DNA of 64,000 nt from NCBI GenBank assembly GCA_017304945.1, contig JAFKLG010000066.1, positions 20,192 to 84,191 of the forward strand, written 5' to 3'. A model generated the notes under the pieces. The model worked only from the letters and a program-made list of their open reading frames with translations, made no database searches and was not told the DNA's origin. Source of the stretch: Rhodospirillales bacterium (GTDB lineage: Bacteria > Pseudomonadota > Alphaproteobacteria > Acetobacterales > Acetobacteraceae). Below are positions 42,660 through 50,415 of this stretch, piece after piece; within the stretch, counting starts at the first letter, position 1, and every line of letters begins with the position of its first letter. A program made the position numbers and the translations under genes.

Positions 42660-43415
42660 CTAAGCCCACCCCCGCTTCGGCACACGGGCAATCCCGTACC
42701 CGTCGACCTCTCCAAGCTTGCTGCGGCGCATGATCGGCTCGACCAGGTCGTAGAAGCGGGAGTCGCTTCGCTCAAACTTCCTCCAAATCGCACCCGCTAC
42801 GAGATCGGCCAACTGTATTCCGATGCTCTGATGTGAAGGTTGTAGAAATAAGCCTTCGATCAGGTTCTTGTAGACGGAGGTTGGGCCGCCCGGTGCGTGA
42901 ATCAGCATCTGATGGTGGCGCCGCAACCTTTTATCATTGTCCGCGCCCCTATGATCGCATACGACGATCCCTCTCTCGGGTTGGCTGCGGGTGCCGAGAT
43001 CCTGCAAGTGATATTGGAAGCGCTCGGTGATCACCTTATAAGTCAGATGATAAATATCATCCGGCCCGGAGATGCTCGATATTTCATAGGCTGCTGCAGT
43101 CGAACATACTCCGGCGATTGCCGTCAGCTTGTGCCGCGCTTTGACAATGATGCGGAAGATCTCCTCTCGAACCTCATCTCTTGCCGACTGATCCAGGCGA
43201 CGGAGCGGGTTGGTCGCGTCGTCGTTAGTGGGGGCGAAGTGACGCCATTTGATTTCGCCGCGCAGCTTCCGTCGGCGCTTCATCCCATCCAGGTCGTCCC
43301 GAAGCGGCGCCCACGAAGCTTCCGGCATCGCTATGCCTGCCATGACGAAGTATCTGGGGTGCGTCTTACCGGGCTTGGGAGGCGTCCCAGACTCGTCGAC
43401 AAACAGAAGATGCAT
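42660..43415 (-). CDS. DUF3800 domain protein
   Basis: A 251-residue RNase H-like fold protein. The family's first motif is LLFVDESGTPP at the start; VVCDHRGADND is the second acidic motif and SIGIQLADLVAGAIW the conserved C-terminal block. DUF3800 proteins are frequent cargo of mobile elements and occur in some defence loci; their biochemical activity is not established. The gene lies 141 bases inside the right attachment repeat, a usual cargo position. Confidence 0.85.
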   Translation of the reverse strand: MHLLFVDESGTPPKPGKTHPRYFVMAGIAMPEASWAPLRDDLDGMKRRRKLRGEIKWRHFAPTNDDATNPLRRLDQSARDEVREEIFRIIVKARHKLTAIAGVCSTAAAYEISSISGPDDIYHLTYKVITERFQYHLQDLGTRSQPERGIVVCDHRGADNDKRLRRHHQMLIHAPGGPTSVYKNLIEGLFLQPSHQSIGIQLADLVAGAIWRKFERSDSRFYDLVEPIMRRSKLGEVDGYGIARVPKRGWA

Positions 43416-43555
43416 GCCGCCACTGTTCAGTGCGACTTCGGACTGTCAAGCGCCGGTTGCTGCGCCTTGCAGTGCTATTTGTTGCCCCGAATGTTGCCCC
43501 AGATCGAAACGCCGGGCAGCAAAAGCCTGGGAAAGCTAGCTAAAACATTGAAAAG

Positions 43556-43610
43556 ATTGGCTCGGGCGGTAGGATTCGAACCTACGACCAATCGGTTAAC
43601 AGCCGATTGC
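43556..43610. repeat. attachment site repeat, right
   Basis: 55 bases identical to 25747-25801. Here the repeat supplies the 3' end of an intact tRNA-Asn, so recombination restored the tRNA at this boundary. Confidence 0.93.
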
Positions 43611-43632
43611 TCTACCGCTGAGCTACGCCCGA
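43558..43632 (-). tRNA. tRNA-Asn (anticodon GUU)
   Basis: A 75-nt tRNA with encoded CCA on the minus strand: acceptor TCGGGCG / CGCCCGA, discriminator G, anticodon loop CTGTTAA, T arm GTAGGTTCGAATCCTAC. Its 5' part is outside the 55-base repeat, its 3' part inside it. It is the integration target. Confidence 0.97.
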
Positions 43633-43884
43633 CCAGCGAGAGGTCGCCCTTCTAGTCGGCTGCCTTGCCCGGGTCAACCAGGGTTTGCAGAAGCGAGCCG
43701 GGATCACATCGCGGGCAGCCGATCCGGTCGGCGCATCCCGCCCGCGCTCCCCACCGTTCACCCGCCACCCAGCCGCCATCCGGCGAAGCAGCCAGGCAGC
43801 CATCCCGACGCGGGATGCCACCCCTGACGGCTGCTCGACCGCGACGCGCGCGCGATCGCCTGCCCCATGTACCGGAGACACCGC

Positions 43885-45105
43885 ATGAAAGCCGTCGTGT
43901 TCCACGCCATCGGCGATATCCGGCTCGACGACGTGCCGGAGCCCACCCTGCGCGATCCCACCGATGCGATCGTGCGCCTCACCACGTCCGCGATCTGCGG
44001 CACCGACCTGCATTTCGTGCGCGGCACGTTCAGCGGCGTGACGCCCGGACGGATCCTGGGCCATGAGGGCGTCGGCATCGTGGAACAGGTCGGCCCCATG
44101 GTGCGCAACTTCGCCCCCGGCGACCGGGTGATCATTCCCTCCACCGTCGGCTGCGGCACCTGCAGCTACTGCCGGGAGGGGTATTACGCCCAGTGCGACA
44201 ACGCCAATCCCGGCGGCAAACGCGCCGGCACCGTGTTCTTCGGCGGCCCCGATGCGGCCGGCGGCCTCGATGGGCTGCAAGCGGAGAAGGCGCGCGTCCC
44301 CTTCGCCCACGTGAACCTGCTCAAGCTGCCCGACGCGGTCAGCGACGAGCAGGCGATCCTGCTGAGCGACATCGTCCCCACCGGCTGGTTCGCCGCCGAT
44401 CTCGCCGATATCGACCCCGGTCACACCGTCGCGGTGTTCGGCTGCGGCCCGGTCGGCCAGTTCGCCATCGCCTCCGCCCTGCTGATGGGCGCGCGCGTCA
44501 TTGCCGTGGACCACCGCGCCGATCGCCTCGCGATGGCACGCCGCCAGGGCGCCGAACCGGTCGATTTCGACCAGGAAGACCCGATCGCGACGATCCTCGC
44601 CTTGACCGGCGGCATCGGCGTGGACCGCGCGATCGATGCGGTGGGGGTGGATGCCGAACACGCGCATCACGGCCCGGCCGGCGAGAAGGCCGAACGACAG
44701 GCCGACCAGATCGCCCAGCAGCGCGCCCAGATCACGCCCGACGCGAAGACCGAGGGCCGGCAATGGGTGGGCGGCGACGCGCCCGCGCAGGTGACCAATT
44801 GGGCGGTCGAGGCGCTCGCCAAGGCCGGCCAGCTCGCGATCGTCGGCGTCTATCCGCCGGCCGACACCGTGTTCCCGATCGGCATGGCGATGAACAAGAA
44901 CCTCACCATCAAGATGGGCAACTGCAACCATCGCCGCTACTACGCGACCCTGCTCGACCTCGTCGTGTCCGGCGCGCTCGACCCGGTGCAGGTGTTGACC
45001 GATATCGAGCCGGTGCAGAACGCGATCGCTGCGTATGAGGCGTTCGACCGGCGCGAACCGGGCTGGATCAAGGTCGCGCTGCACCCCGTCGCGGCGGGGG
45101 ATTGA
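43885..45105 (+). CDS. zinc-dependent alcohol/formaldehyde dehydrogenase (MDR)
   Basis: A 406-residue medium-chain dehydrogenase of the glutathione-independent formaldehyde-dehydrogenase type. Catalytic zinc ligands appear in AICGTDLH and GHEGVG. The structural zinc cysteines are in GCGTCSYCREGYYAQC, and the NAD-binding motif is FGCGPVGQFA. An extended insert (GEKAERQADQIAQQRAQITP) is typical of this subgroup. The ATG at 43885 has GGAG upstream. It runs into the next dehydrogenase four bases later, so the pair is co-transcribed. First chromosomal gene right of the island. Confidence 0.92.
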   Translation: MKAVVFHAIGDIRLDDVPEPTLRDPTDAIVRLTTSAICGTDLHFVRGTFSGVTPGRILGHEGVGIVEQVGPMVRNFAPGDRVIIPSTVGCGTCSYCREGYYAQCDNANPGGKRAGTVFFGGPDAAGGLDGLQAEKARVPFAHVNLLKLPDAVSDEQAILLSDIVPTGWFAADLADIDPGHTVAVFGCGPVGQFAIASALLMGARVIAVDHRADRLAMARRQGAEPVDFDQEDPIATILALTGGIGVDRAIDAVGVDAEHAHHGPAGEKAERQADQIAQQRAQITPDAKTEGRQWVGGDAPAQVTNWAVEALAKAGQLAIVGVYPPADTVFPIGMAMNKNLTIKMGNCNHRRYYATLLDLVVSGALDPVQVLTDIEPVQNAIAAYEAFDRREPGWIKVALHPVAAGD

Positions 45106-45109
45106 CGCG

Positions 45110-46228
45110 ATGGAGATCCAGGCCGCCGTCTTCCAGCGCCCCGAAGGCACGCTCACCGGCTACCGCATCGGGCTCGAAACGCTGGAGCTGGACACCGCGC
45201 TGCGCGACGACGAGGTGCTGCTGCGCGTCACGAGCTGCGGCGTCTGCGGCACCGATCGCGGCTGCCTGCACGGGCTGGAGCCCTTCCCCACCCCGGGCGT
45301 TCTCGGTCACGAGGGCGCCGGCATCGTCCAGGAGGTCGGGCGCGCGGTGAACTGGCTGCGGCCAGGCGACCGGGTGATGGTCGGGTTCCCGTTCTGCGGC
45401 ATCTGTCGCTTCTGCCGCGCGGGCGACAGCCGCTACTGCGAGAACAGCCTGAAGCTGCTGTTCAGCGGCTATCGGCTGGACGGCTCGACGCCGCTGCGAC
45501 GCCCAGGCGGAGAGGCGGTGGCCGGGCGCTTCTTCCAGCAATCCACCTGGGCCACCCATGCCATCGCGCTTGGCCGCCAGGTGGTGAAGATCCCCGAACA
45601 CGTCGACCCCGACCTGATGGGGCCGCTCGGGTGCAGCATCAGCACCGGCGCCGGCACCGTGCTGAACGAGCTGCGGCCCACGCCCGGCTCGTCGATCGCG
45701 ATCTTCGGCGCGGGTGCGGTCGGGCTGGCGGCGCTGATGGCGGCGCGGCTCACCGGGGCGACCCGCATGATCGTCGTCGATCCCGTGCCCGACCGCCTGG
45801 CGCTCGCGCGGGACCTCGGCGCCACGCACACCATCGTCGCCGAAAAGCAGGTGGTCGAAGCGGTGAAGGACGCCTCCGGCGGCGGGGTGGACTACGCCAT
45901 CGAAGCCACGGCCGGCGCCAACCAGGTTGCCGTCGCCTGCGAGGTGCTGGGCCGGCTGGGTACCTGCGCCATGGTGGGCGGCGCGGCGGCGACGGCGCAG
46001 GTGCGCCTCAACCATCCCGACATGCTGATGAACGGCAAGCGCCTGATCGGCATCATGGGCGGCAGCGGCGTCACGCCGACGATGCAGCTCAGCCTGATGG
46101 AGCTGCAGGCGCAGGGCCGCTTCCCGCTCGAGAAGCTGGTCCGGCGCTACCCGTTGGCGGAGATCGCGCAAGCGCTGGCCGACAGCGAGAGCGGGGACGT
46201 GGTGAAGCCGATCCTGCACATGACATGA
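45110..46228 (+). CDS. zinc-dependent alcohol dehydrogenase, XylB/AdhB-like
   Basis: A 372-residue MDR dehydrogenase. Zinc-ligand motifs are SCGVCGTDRGC and GHEGAG, structural cysteines lie in FPFCGICRFCRAGDSRYC, and the Rossmann motif is FGAGAVGLAALMAA. The fused ordering fits NAD-dependent aryl or long-chain alcohol dehydrogenases. Starts four bases after the preceding gene's stop. The pair could oxidise an alcohol and the resulting aldehyde, but substrates are unknown. Confidence 0.9.
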   Translation: MEIQAAVFQRPEGTLTGYRIGLETLELDTALRDDEVLLRVTSCGVCGTDRGCLHGLEPFPTPGVLGHEGAGIVQEVGRAVNWLRPGDRVMVGFPFCGICRFCRAGDSRYCENSLKLLFSGYRLDGSTPLRRPGGEAVAGRFFQQSTWATHAIALGRQVVKIPEHVDPDLMGPLGCSISTGAGTVLNELRPTPGSSIAIFGAGAVGLAALMAARLTGATRMIVVDPVPDRLALARDLGATHTIVAEKQVVEAVKDASGGGVDYAIEATAGANQVAVACEVLGRLGTCAMVGGAAATAQVRLNHPDMLMNGKRLIGIMGGSGVTPTMQLSLMELQAQGRFPLEKLVRRYPLAEIAQALADSESGDVVKPILHMT

Positions 46229-46272
46229 CTTTCCCCGCCGCGCGGATTATGGCATTGCTCGGCCGGCCGTGT

Positions 46273-46358
46273 GCGGGCGTGGCGGAACGGTAGACGCAGC
46301 GGACTCAAAATCCGCCGTCCTCACGGACATGTCGGTTCGAGTCCGACCGCCCGCACCA
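46273..46358 (+). tRNA. tRNA-Leu (anticodon CAA)
   Basis: An 86-nt class II tRNA with encoded CCA: acceptor GCGGGCG / CGCCCGC, discriminator A, anticodon stem-loop GCGGA-CTCAAAA-TCCGC giving CAA, long variable arm, T arm GGTTCGAGTCC. Decodes UUG. Confidence 0.95.
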
Positions 46359-46451
46359 TTCCTCCATGTCCCCGAACAGCCGCGCGCCGTGCCTGCGAAC
46401 GCCCAGCGTTTCGTGGCACGACCCCACGCCTCCGGAAGATGGGACTGATCC

Positions 46452-47462
46452 ATGCAAGCCTTCGGTTATCGCCAGCCGCTCCCCATCACGCATCCCGACT
46501 CGATCATCGCGTTCCAGGCCCCGACGCCCGTCCCCGGCCCGCACGACCTGCTGGTCCGCGTGGCCGCGGTGTCGGTGAACCCGGTCGACGTGAAGCAGCG
46601 CGCCAATGCCGCGCCACCAACCGATCAGCCGCGCATCCTCGGCTTCGACGCCTCCGGCATCGTCGAGGCGACCGGCCCCGAGGTGACGCTGTTCCGCCCT
46701 GGCGACGCGGTATTCTACGCCGGCTCCATCGCGCGGCCCGGCAGCAATGCGGAGTTGCAAGTGGTGGACGAGCGCATCGTCGGCCCGAAGCCCGCCAGCC
46801 TCTCGCATGCCGAGGCAGCCGCCATGCCGCTCACCGCCATCACCGCGTGGGAGCTGCTGTTCGATCGGCTGGGGGTCGCGCGGGACCGAAGCGCGACAGG
46901 CACGCTGCTGGTGGTCGGCGGCGCGGGCGGCGTCGGCTCGATCCTGATCCAGATCGCCCGCCAGCTCACCGGCCTGACCATCGTCGCCACCGCTTCCCGC
47001 CCCGAGACCCAGGCCTGGTGCCGCGAGCTCGGCGCCCATCACGTGGTGGACCACCGCGGCGGGCTGGAAGACGCGGTCAAGGCCGCCAATGTGGGCCCGA
47101 TCGAGCTGGTGGCCGGCCTGACCGCGACCGACCAGCACTGGCCGGCGATCTGCGCCCTGGTGGCGCCGCAGGGCAAGGTCGGGCTGATCGACGACCCGAA
47201 GGCGATCGACCCCACCCTGCTCAAGCGCAAGAGTGCCAGCCTGCACTGGGAGTTCATGTTCGCTCGCTCCCTGTGGGGCACGGCCGACATGATCGAGCAG
47301 CACCGGCTGCTGACGGAGGTCGCGCGGCTGACGGACCAGGGCACGCTCCGCACCACCCTCACCGAACCGATCGGCGTCCTGGGTGTCGAGACCCTCAAGC
47401 GCGCGCATGCCCTGGTCGAGAGCGGCACCATGCGCGGCAAGGCGGTGCTGACCGTCGGCTAG
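46452..47462 (+). CDS. quinone oxidoreductase-like MDR protein
   Basis: A 336-residue NADPH-dependent MDR enzyme lacking zinc ligands, of the zinc-binding-alcohol-dehydrogenase-family / QorB-like type. Family blocks: VSVNPVDVKQR, GFDASGIVEATG, LTAITAWELLFDRLG and the nucleotide-binding VVGGAGGVGSILIQIARQ. The ATG at 46452 is 93 bases downstream of tRNA-Leu. Probably reduces quinones or enones. Confidence 0.9.
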   Translation: MQAFGYRQPLPITHPDSIIAFQAPTPVPGPHDLLVRVAAVSVNPVDVKQRANAAPPTDQPRILGFDASGIVEATGPEVTLFRPGDAVFYAGSIARPGSNAELQVVDERIVGPKPASLSHAEAAAMPLTAITAWELLFDRLGVARDRSATGTLLVVGGAGGVGSILIQIARQLTGLTIVATASRPETQAWCRELGAHHVVDHRGGLEDAVKAANVGPIELVAGLTATDQHWPAICALVAPQGKVGLIDDPKAIDPTLLKRKSASLHWEFMFARSLWGTADMIEQHRLLTEVARLTDQGTLRTTLTEPIGVLGVETLKRAHALVESGTMRGKAVLTVG

Positions 47463-47580
47463 ACGAACCCGGCAGGGCGCGCCGCGGCGGCCACGCGAAT
47501 GCGCGGCGCACGAACGCACTCCACTGCATGGGGCCTGACGTGACAGGTCCCCGGCGGTGGCCGCCCGGCGCCGCACGCGA

Positions 47581-48375
47581 TCACCGCGTCACCCGCCGGG
47601 CGATGTCTTCGGCGAGGCGCTGCGCGTGGGTCACCATCACGCCGTGCGCCACGCCCTCGTAGACGACCAGTTCGGCACCCGGGATCGTCGCCGCATACAC
47701 CCGGCCGCTGGTTTCCAATGGCGCCGACGCGTCCCGGTCGCCATGCAGGATCGTGACCGGCAGGTCGAGTGTCGCGGCCTCCGCCGACAGATCGCTCTCG
47801 GCGATCGTGCGCTGGAACCCCACCACCGCGCGGCGCGAGCAATCGAGCACCATCGCCGCCATCCAATCGTTGACGCGATGCGCCGCGCCGGGCGCGAAGG
47901 GATCGATGTTGGCGTCGATCCATCCGGCCAGGTCGGCGGTGAGCCGCATGCAAAGCCCGTCCACCATGTCGGCCGTCACGCCGTTCTCGCCGATGACGCG
48001 CGGCCCGGTCGCCGCCACCAGGATCAGCCGCGCGATCCGCGCCGTACCGTGCCGCGTGAGGTAGCGGATCGCCTCCCCGCCGGCGCCCGAATGGGCGACC
48101 AGCGTGACGCCCGTCAGATCGAGCGCATCCAGCACCGCGGCGAGATCATCGGCGAGCGCGTCGTAATCGTAGCCCGCGCGGTCCGTCGAACGCCCGTGGC
48201 CGTTCCGATCGTAGGCGATGGTGCGCAGGCGCGCGGCGTTGAGGTGGAGCATGGTCTCGCCCCAGATCCGGCCATCCATCGCCCAGCCCGCCAGCAGCAC
48301 GACGGGCGGGCCGTCACCCCAATCGCGCAGGTAGAGCGCATGGCCGTCACCGCGCGGAATGAAGGCGGGCGTCAT
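47581..48375 (-). CDS. alpha/beta hydrolase
   Basis: A 264-residue hydrolase of the haloperoxidase/esterase type. Oxyanion region LLAGWAMDGRIW, GHGRSTDR, nucleophile elbow AHSGAGGEA near residue 95, acid in HGDRDASAP and His in GVAHGVMV. The ATG at 48375 overlaps the upstream SnoaL-like gene by four bases, so the two act together, perhaps on a polyketide-like or small aromatic compound. Confidence 0.88.
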   Translation of the reverse strand: MTPAFIPRGDGHALYLRDWGDGPPVVLLAGWAMDGRIWGETMLHLNAARLRTIAYDRNGHGRSTDRAGYDYDALADDLAAVLDALDLTGVTLVAHSGAGGEAIRYLTRHGTARIARLILVAATGPRVIGENGVTADMVDGLCMRLTADLAGWIDANIDPFAPGAAHRVNDWMAAMVLDCSRRAVVGFQRTIAESDLSAEAATLDLPVTILHGDRDASAPLETSGRVYAATIPGAELVVYEGVAHGVMVTHAQRLAEDIARRVTR

Positions 48376-48734
48376 GCCGCGCTCCCGTCGAGGAAGCCGA
48401 TCACCTCGACGATGTCGCCGCCCTCGCCGATCCGCACGATGTCGGTCCCGCCCGCCACCGGTGCGCCGCCGTCCGGCGCCAGCGTCCAGGAGAAGCGCAC
48501 GAACGCGCCATGCCCGTCGGGCTTGCCACGCAGCGTGAAGGCGTGGCCGGGAAACTGCGCCCGCGCGCTCGCGATCATCCCGGCGATGCCGTCGCGGCCC
48601 TGCCCCGTCATGATCGGGTCGGCGTAGCGCGCGTCGGCGGCCCAGCCCTCGGCCAGGCGACGGTCGCGCGATGCGGCGTCGGCATCGTTCCACAGGGCCA
48701 GATAGTCGCGCGCCAGCGTATCGGGATCGATCAT
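48372..48734 (-). CDS. SnoaL-like/NTF2-fold protein
   Basis: A 120-residue cone-shaped NTF2-fold protein (DYLALWNDADAASRDRRLAE, then ADPIMTGQGRDGIAGMIASA). Members include cyclases, isomerases and small hydrolases. Coupled by ATGA overlap to the following hydrolase. Enzyme activity unknown. Confidence 0.82.
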   Translation of the reverse strand: MIDPDTLARDYLALWNDADAASRDRRLAEGWAADARYADPIMTGQGRDGIAGMIASARAQFPGHAFTLRGKPDGHGAFVRFSWTLAPDGGAPVAGGTDIVRIGEGGDIVEVIGFLDGSAA

Positions 48735-48837
48735 CGCTCATCTCCTCGTTGACGAGCGGAAGATGACGGCGCGGATCGGGCAAAGCGATTACCTGGCGGG
48801 TAACGGCAGCGGCCGGCGCGGCCCGAACCTGCAGGAA

Positions 48838-48854
48838 GGCGGTGCAAGACCGCC
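48838..48854. terminator. short hairpin after the MmgE/PrpD gene
   Basis: GGCGGT and ACCGCC with a 5-base loop, 27 bases past the stop of the minus-strand MmgE/PrpD gene. No T tract; a weak candidate. Confidence 0.25.
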
Positions 48855-48880
48855 CCGGCCGCGCAGCGGCGCGCCGACGC

Positions 48881-50233
48881 TCAGGCGAGCAGGTCGAGGA
48901 TGCGGCGCGCGTCGGGCTCCGCCTCCAGCCGCGCCAGCACCTGCAGCACCGCGTCCTCCGTCGTCGCGGGGATCGGGCGCACCGCGTGGACGGCGCAGTC
49001 GTGGAACTTGGCCGCGCGCTGGTCGGGGCTGAGCGGGTTCGTGGGCGCGCCGCGCGCAATCCGCACCGCGTGACTCATGGACCGGCCGTCTTCCAGCCGC
49101 ACCGACACGGTCACCGGCCCGTCCGCGGCGACGCCCGCCACGCGATCCGACAAGGCCAGGATGCGCGGGTCGTCGAAGCGTGCCACCTCGTCGATGCCAA
49201 CCCGCCCGGTCAGCAACGCGGTCGCGATGAGGAACGGATAGGCGAACTGCGCCTCCACGATCTGCGTCGGACGCCGCTTCTGCGGCGCGCCTTCGAAATA
49301 CCCGGCGATCAGCGCCGGGGCGCCGGCCAGGGTGACCTCCGCGATCGGCGTGTCAGGCCCGAGCGCCAACGCCTCATGCAGCGCCAGGGCGGCGTCGATC
49401 CCGGCATGCAGCGGCCGGCCGCACGGGTACGGCTTGAAGCTGACCTCCTCGCCCATGAAGCGGCGGCCGAGATCGAGCGTCAGCGGCGCGAGATCGTAGC
49501 CGTTCGGCTGGTAGAGCTCGTAGAAGCCGAACCGGCCGCCGAACACGTCGATCGCCCCGGTGAAGCCGTCGGCGGCCAGCAACGCGGCGATCAGCCCGGC
49601 GCTCGCCCCCTGCCCGGCCTGGAACCGCTTGGTGAGCGCCCCGTCCAGGATGCATTGGCGGCTGCCGGCCGCGGAACTCAGCGCGATCCCGAACGCCTGG
49701 TGCAACTGGGCGGCGGACAGGCCCAGCAGCTTGCCCGCCACCGCGGTCGCGCCGAAAACGCCGATCGTGGAGGTGCGGTGCCAGCCGCGGTCCAGCGTCG
49801 CCGCCCGCGCGATGCGGCAGGACACGTCGAGGCCCAGCGCGGCCGCCAGGATCAGCTCCTGGCCGGAGACGCCGCCACGCAGGTCCGCCATCGCCAGGGC
49901 CGCCCCCAGCACGGAGGCACCCGGGTGGATCGACCCGCCCGCGTCGTAGGTGTCGTCGTAGTCGAGCGCATGCGCCATCGCCGCATGGATGAACGCGGCC
50001 TGCGGCGCGGGCAGGCCGCCGCCCACCAGCAGCAGCCGCGCCTCCGGTGCCCCCTGCCAGCTTCGATAGAGCTTCAGCAGTTCGGGAAGTCCGGGCGCCC
50101 CACTGCCGCCCAGCGCACACCCGAGCGTGTCGTGGAGGTCCTGGCGGGTGGCTTCGATGGTGGTGGCGGGAAGGTCGGAGAATCGCGTGTCGGCCACGTG
50201 CTGCGCGAGCGCGGCGGCAGGATCGGTCGGCAT
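48881..50233 (-). CDS. MmgE/PrpD family protein
   Basis: A 450-residue member of the 2-methylcitrate dehydratase / cis-aconitate decarboxylase superfamily. Conserved blocks are ATRQDLHDTLGCALGGSG, AAMAHALDYDDTYDAGGSIH (with the family DYDDT motif), GWHRTSTIGVFGATAVAG, KPYPCGRPLHAGID and the C-terminal ARIARGAPTNPLS-like region. Family enzymes dehydrate or isomerise organic acids; substrate here is unknown. Neighbours (D-aminoacylase, MFS, malate dehydrogenase) suggest organic-acid or amino-acid derivative catabolism. Confidence 0.9.
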   Translation of the reverse strand: MPTDPAAALAQHVADTRFSDLPATTIEATRQDLHDTLGCALGGSGAPGLPELLKLYRSWQGAPEARLLLVGGGLPAPQAAFIHAAMAHALDYDDTYDAGGSIHPGASVLGAALAMADLRGGVSGQELILAAALGLDVSCRIARAATLDRGWHRTSTIGVFGATAVAGKLLGLSAAQLHQAFGIALSSAAGSRQCILDGALTKRFQAGQGASAGLIAALLAADGFTGAIDVFGGRFGFYELYQPNGYDLAPLTLDLGRRFMGEEVSFKPYPCGRPLHAGIDAALALHEALALGPDTPIAEVTLAGAPALIAGYFEGAPQKRRPTQIVEAQFAYPFLIATALLTGRVGIDEVARFDDPRILALSDRVAGVAADGPVTVSVRLEDGRSMSHAVRIARGAPTNPLSPDQRAAKFHDCAVHAVRPIPATTEDAVLQVLARLEAEPDARRILDLLA

Positions 50234-50415
50234 GGACGGTTCGCTCCCGGTTCTTCGTCGCTTCGACGCTTGCAGGAGCGACGCCCTCGATCAACCGCCG
50301 GCCGAATGGCGCAACGGTCCGCCGCGCGCGCGGTGTCCGACGGCAGGGGGATCGTGCGCGACACCCCGCCGGTCGGATCACGGCGCCCGCATGGGACCGT
50401 GCGGATCCGCCCTGC

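Larger units (their letters stand above)
25747..43610. mobile_element. tRNA-Asn-integrated island, phage-satellite-like
   Basis: A 17.9-kb element bounded by 55-base direct repeats of the tRNA-Asn 3' end, with a tyrosine integrase at its left edge. The left arm (26.0-37.2 kb) holds integrase, divergent regulators, an AlpA-like protein, a TOPRIM-DUF3987 primase, tandem 9-bp repeats, a possible small terminase subunit and a tape-measure/lysozyme protein. The right arm (37.2-43.5 kb) is gene-poor, has AT-rich patches and a second, partly decayed recombination module. I see no capsid, portal, large terminase, conjugation or toxin genes. A satellite that depends on a helper phage is the best guess. 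Confidence 0.85.

Noticed and set aside
47459..47580. Possible short gene between the quinone reductase and the hydrolase
   Set aside because: Only antisense frames; no start with a ribosome site.
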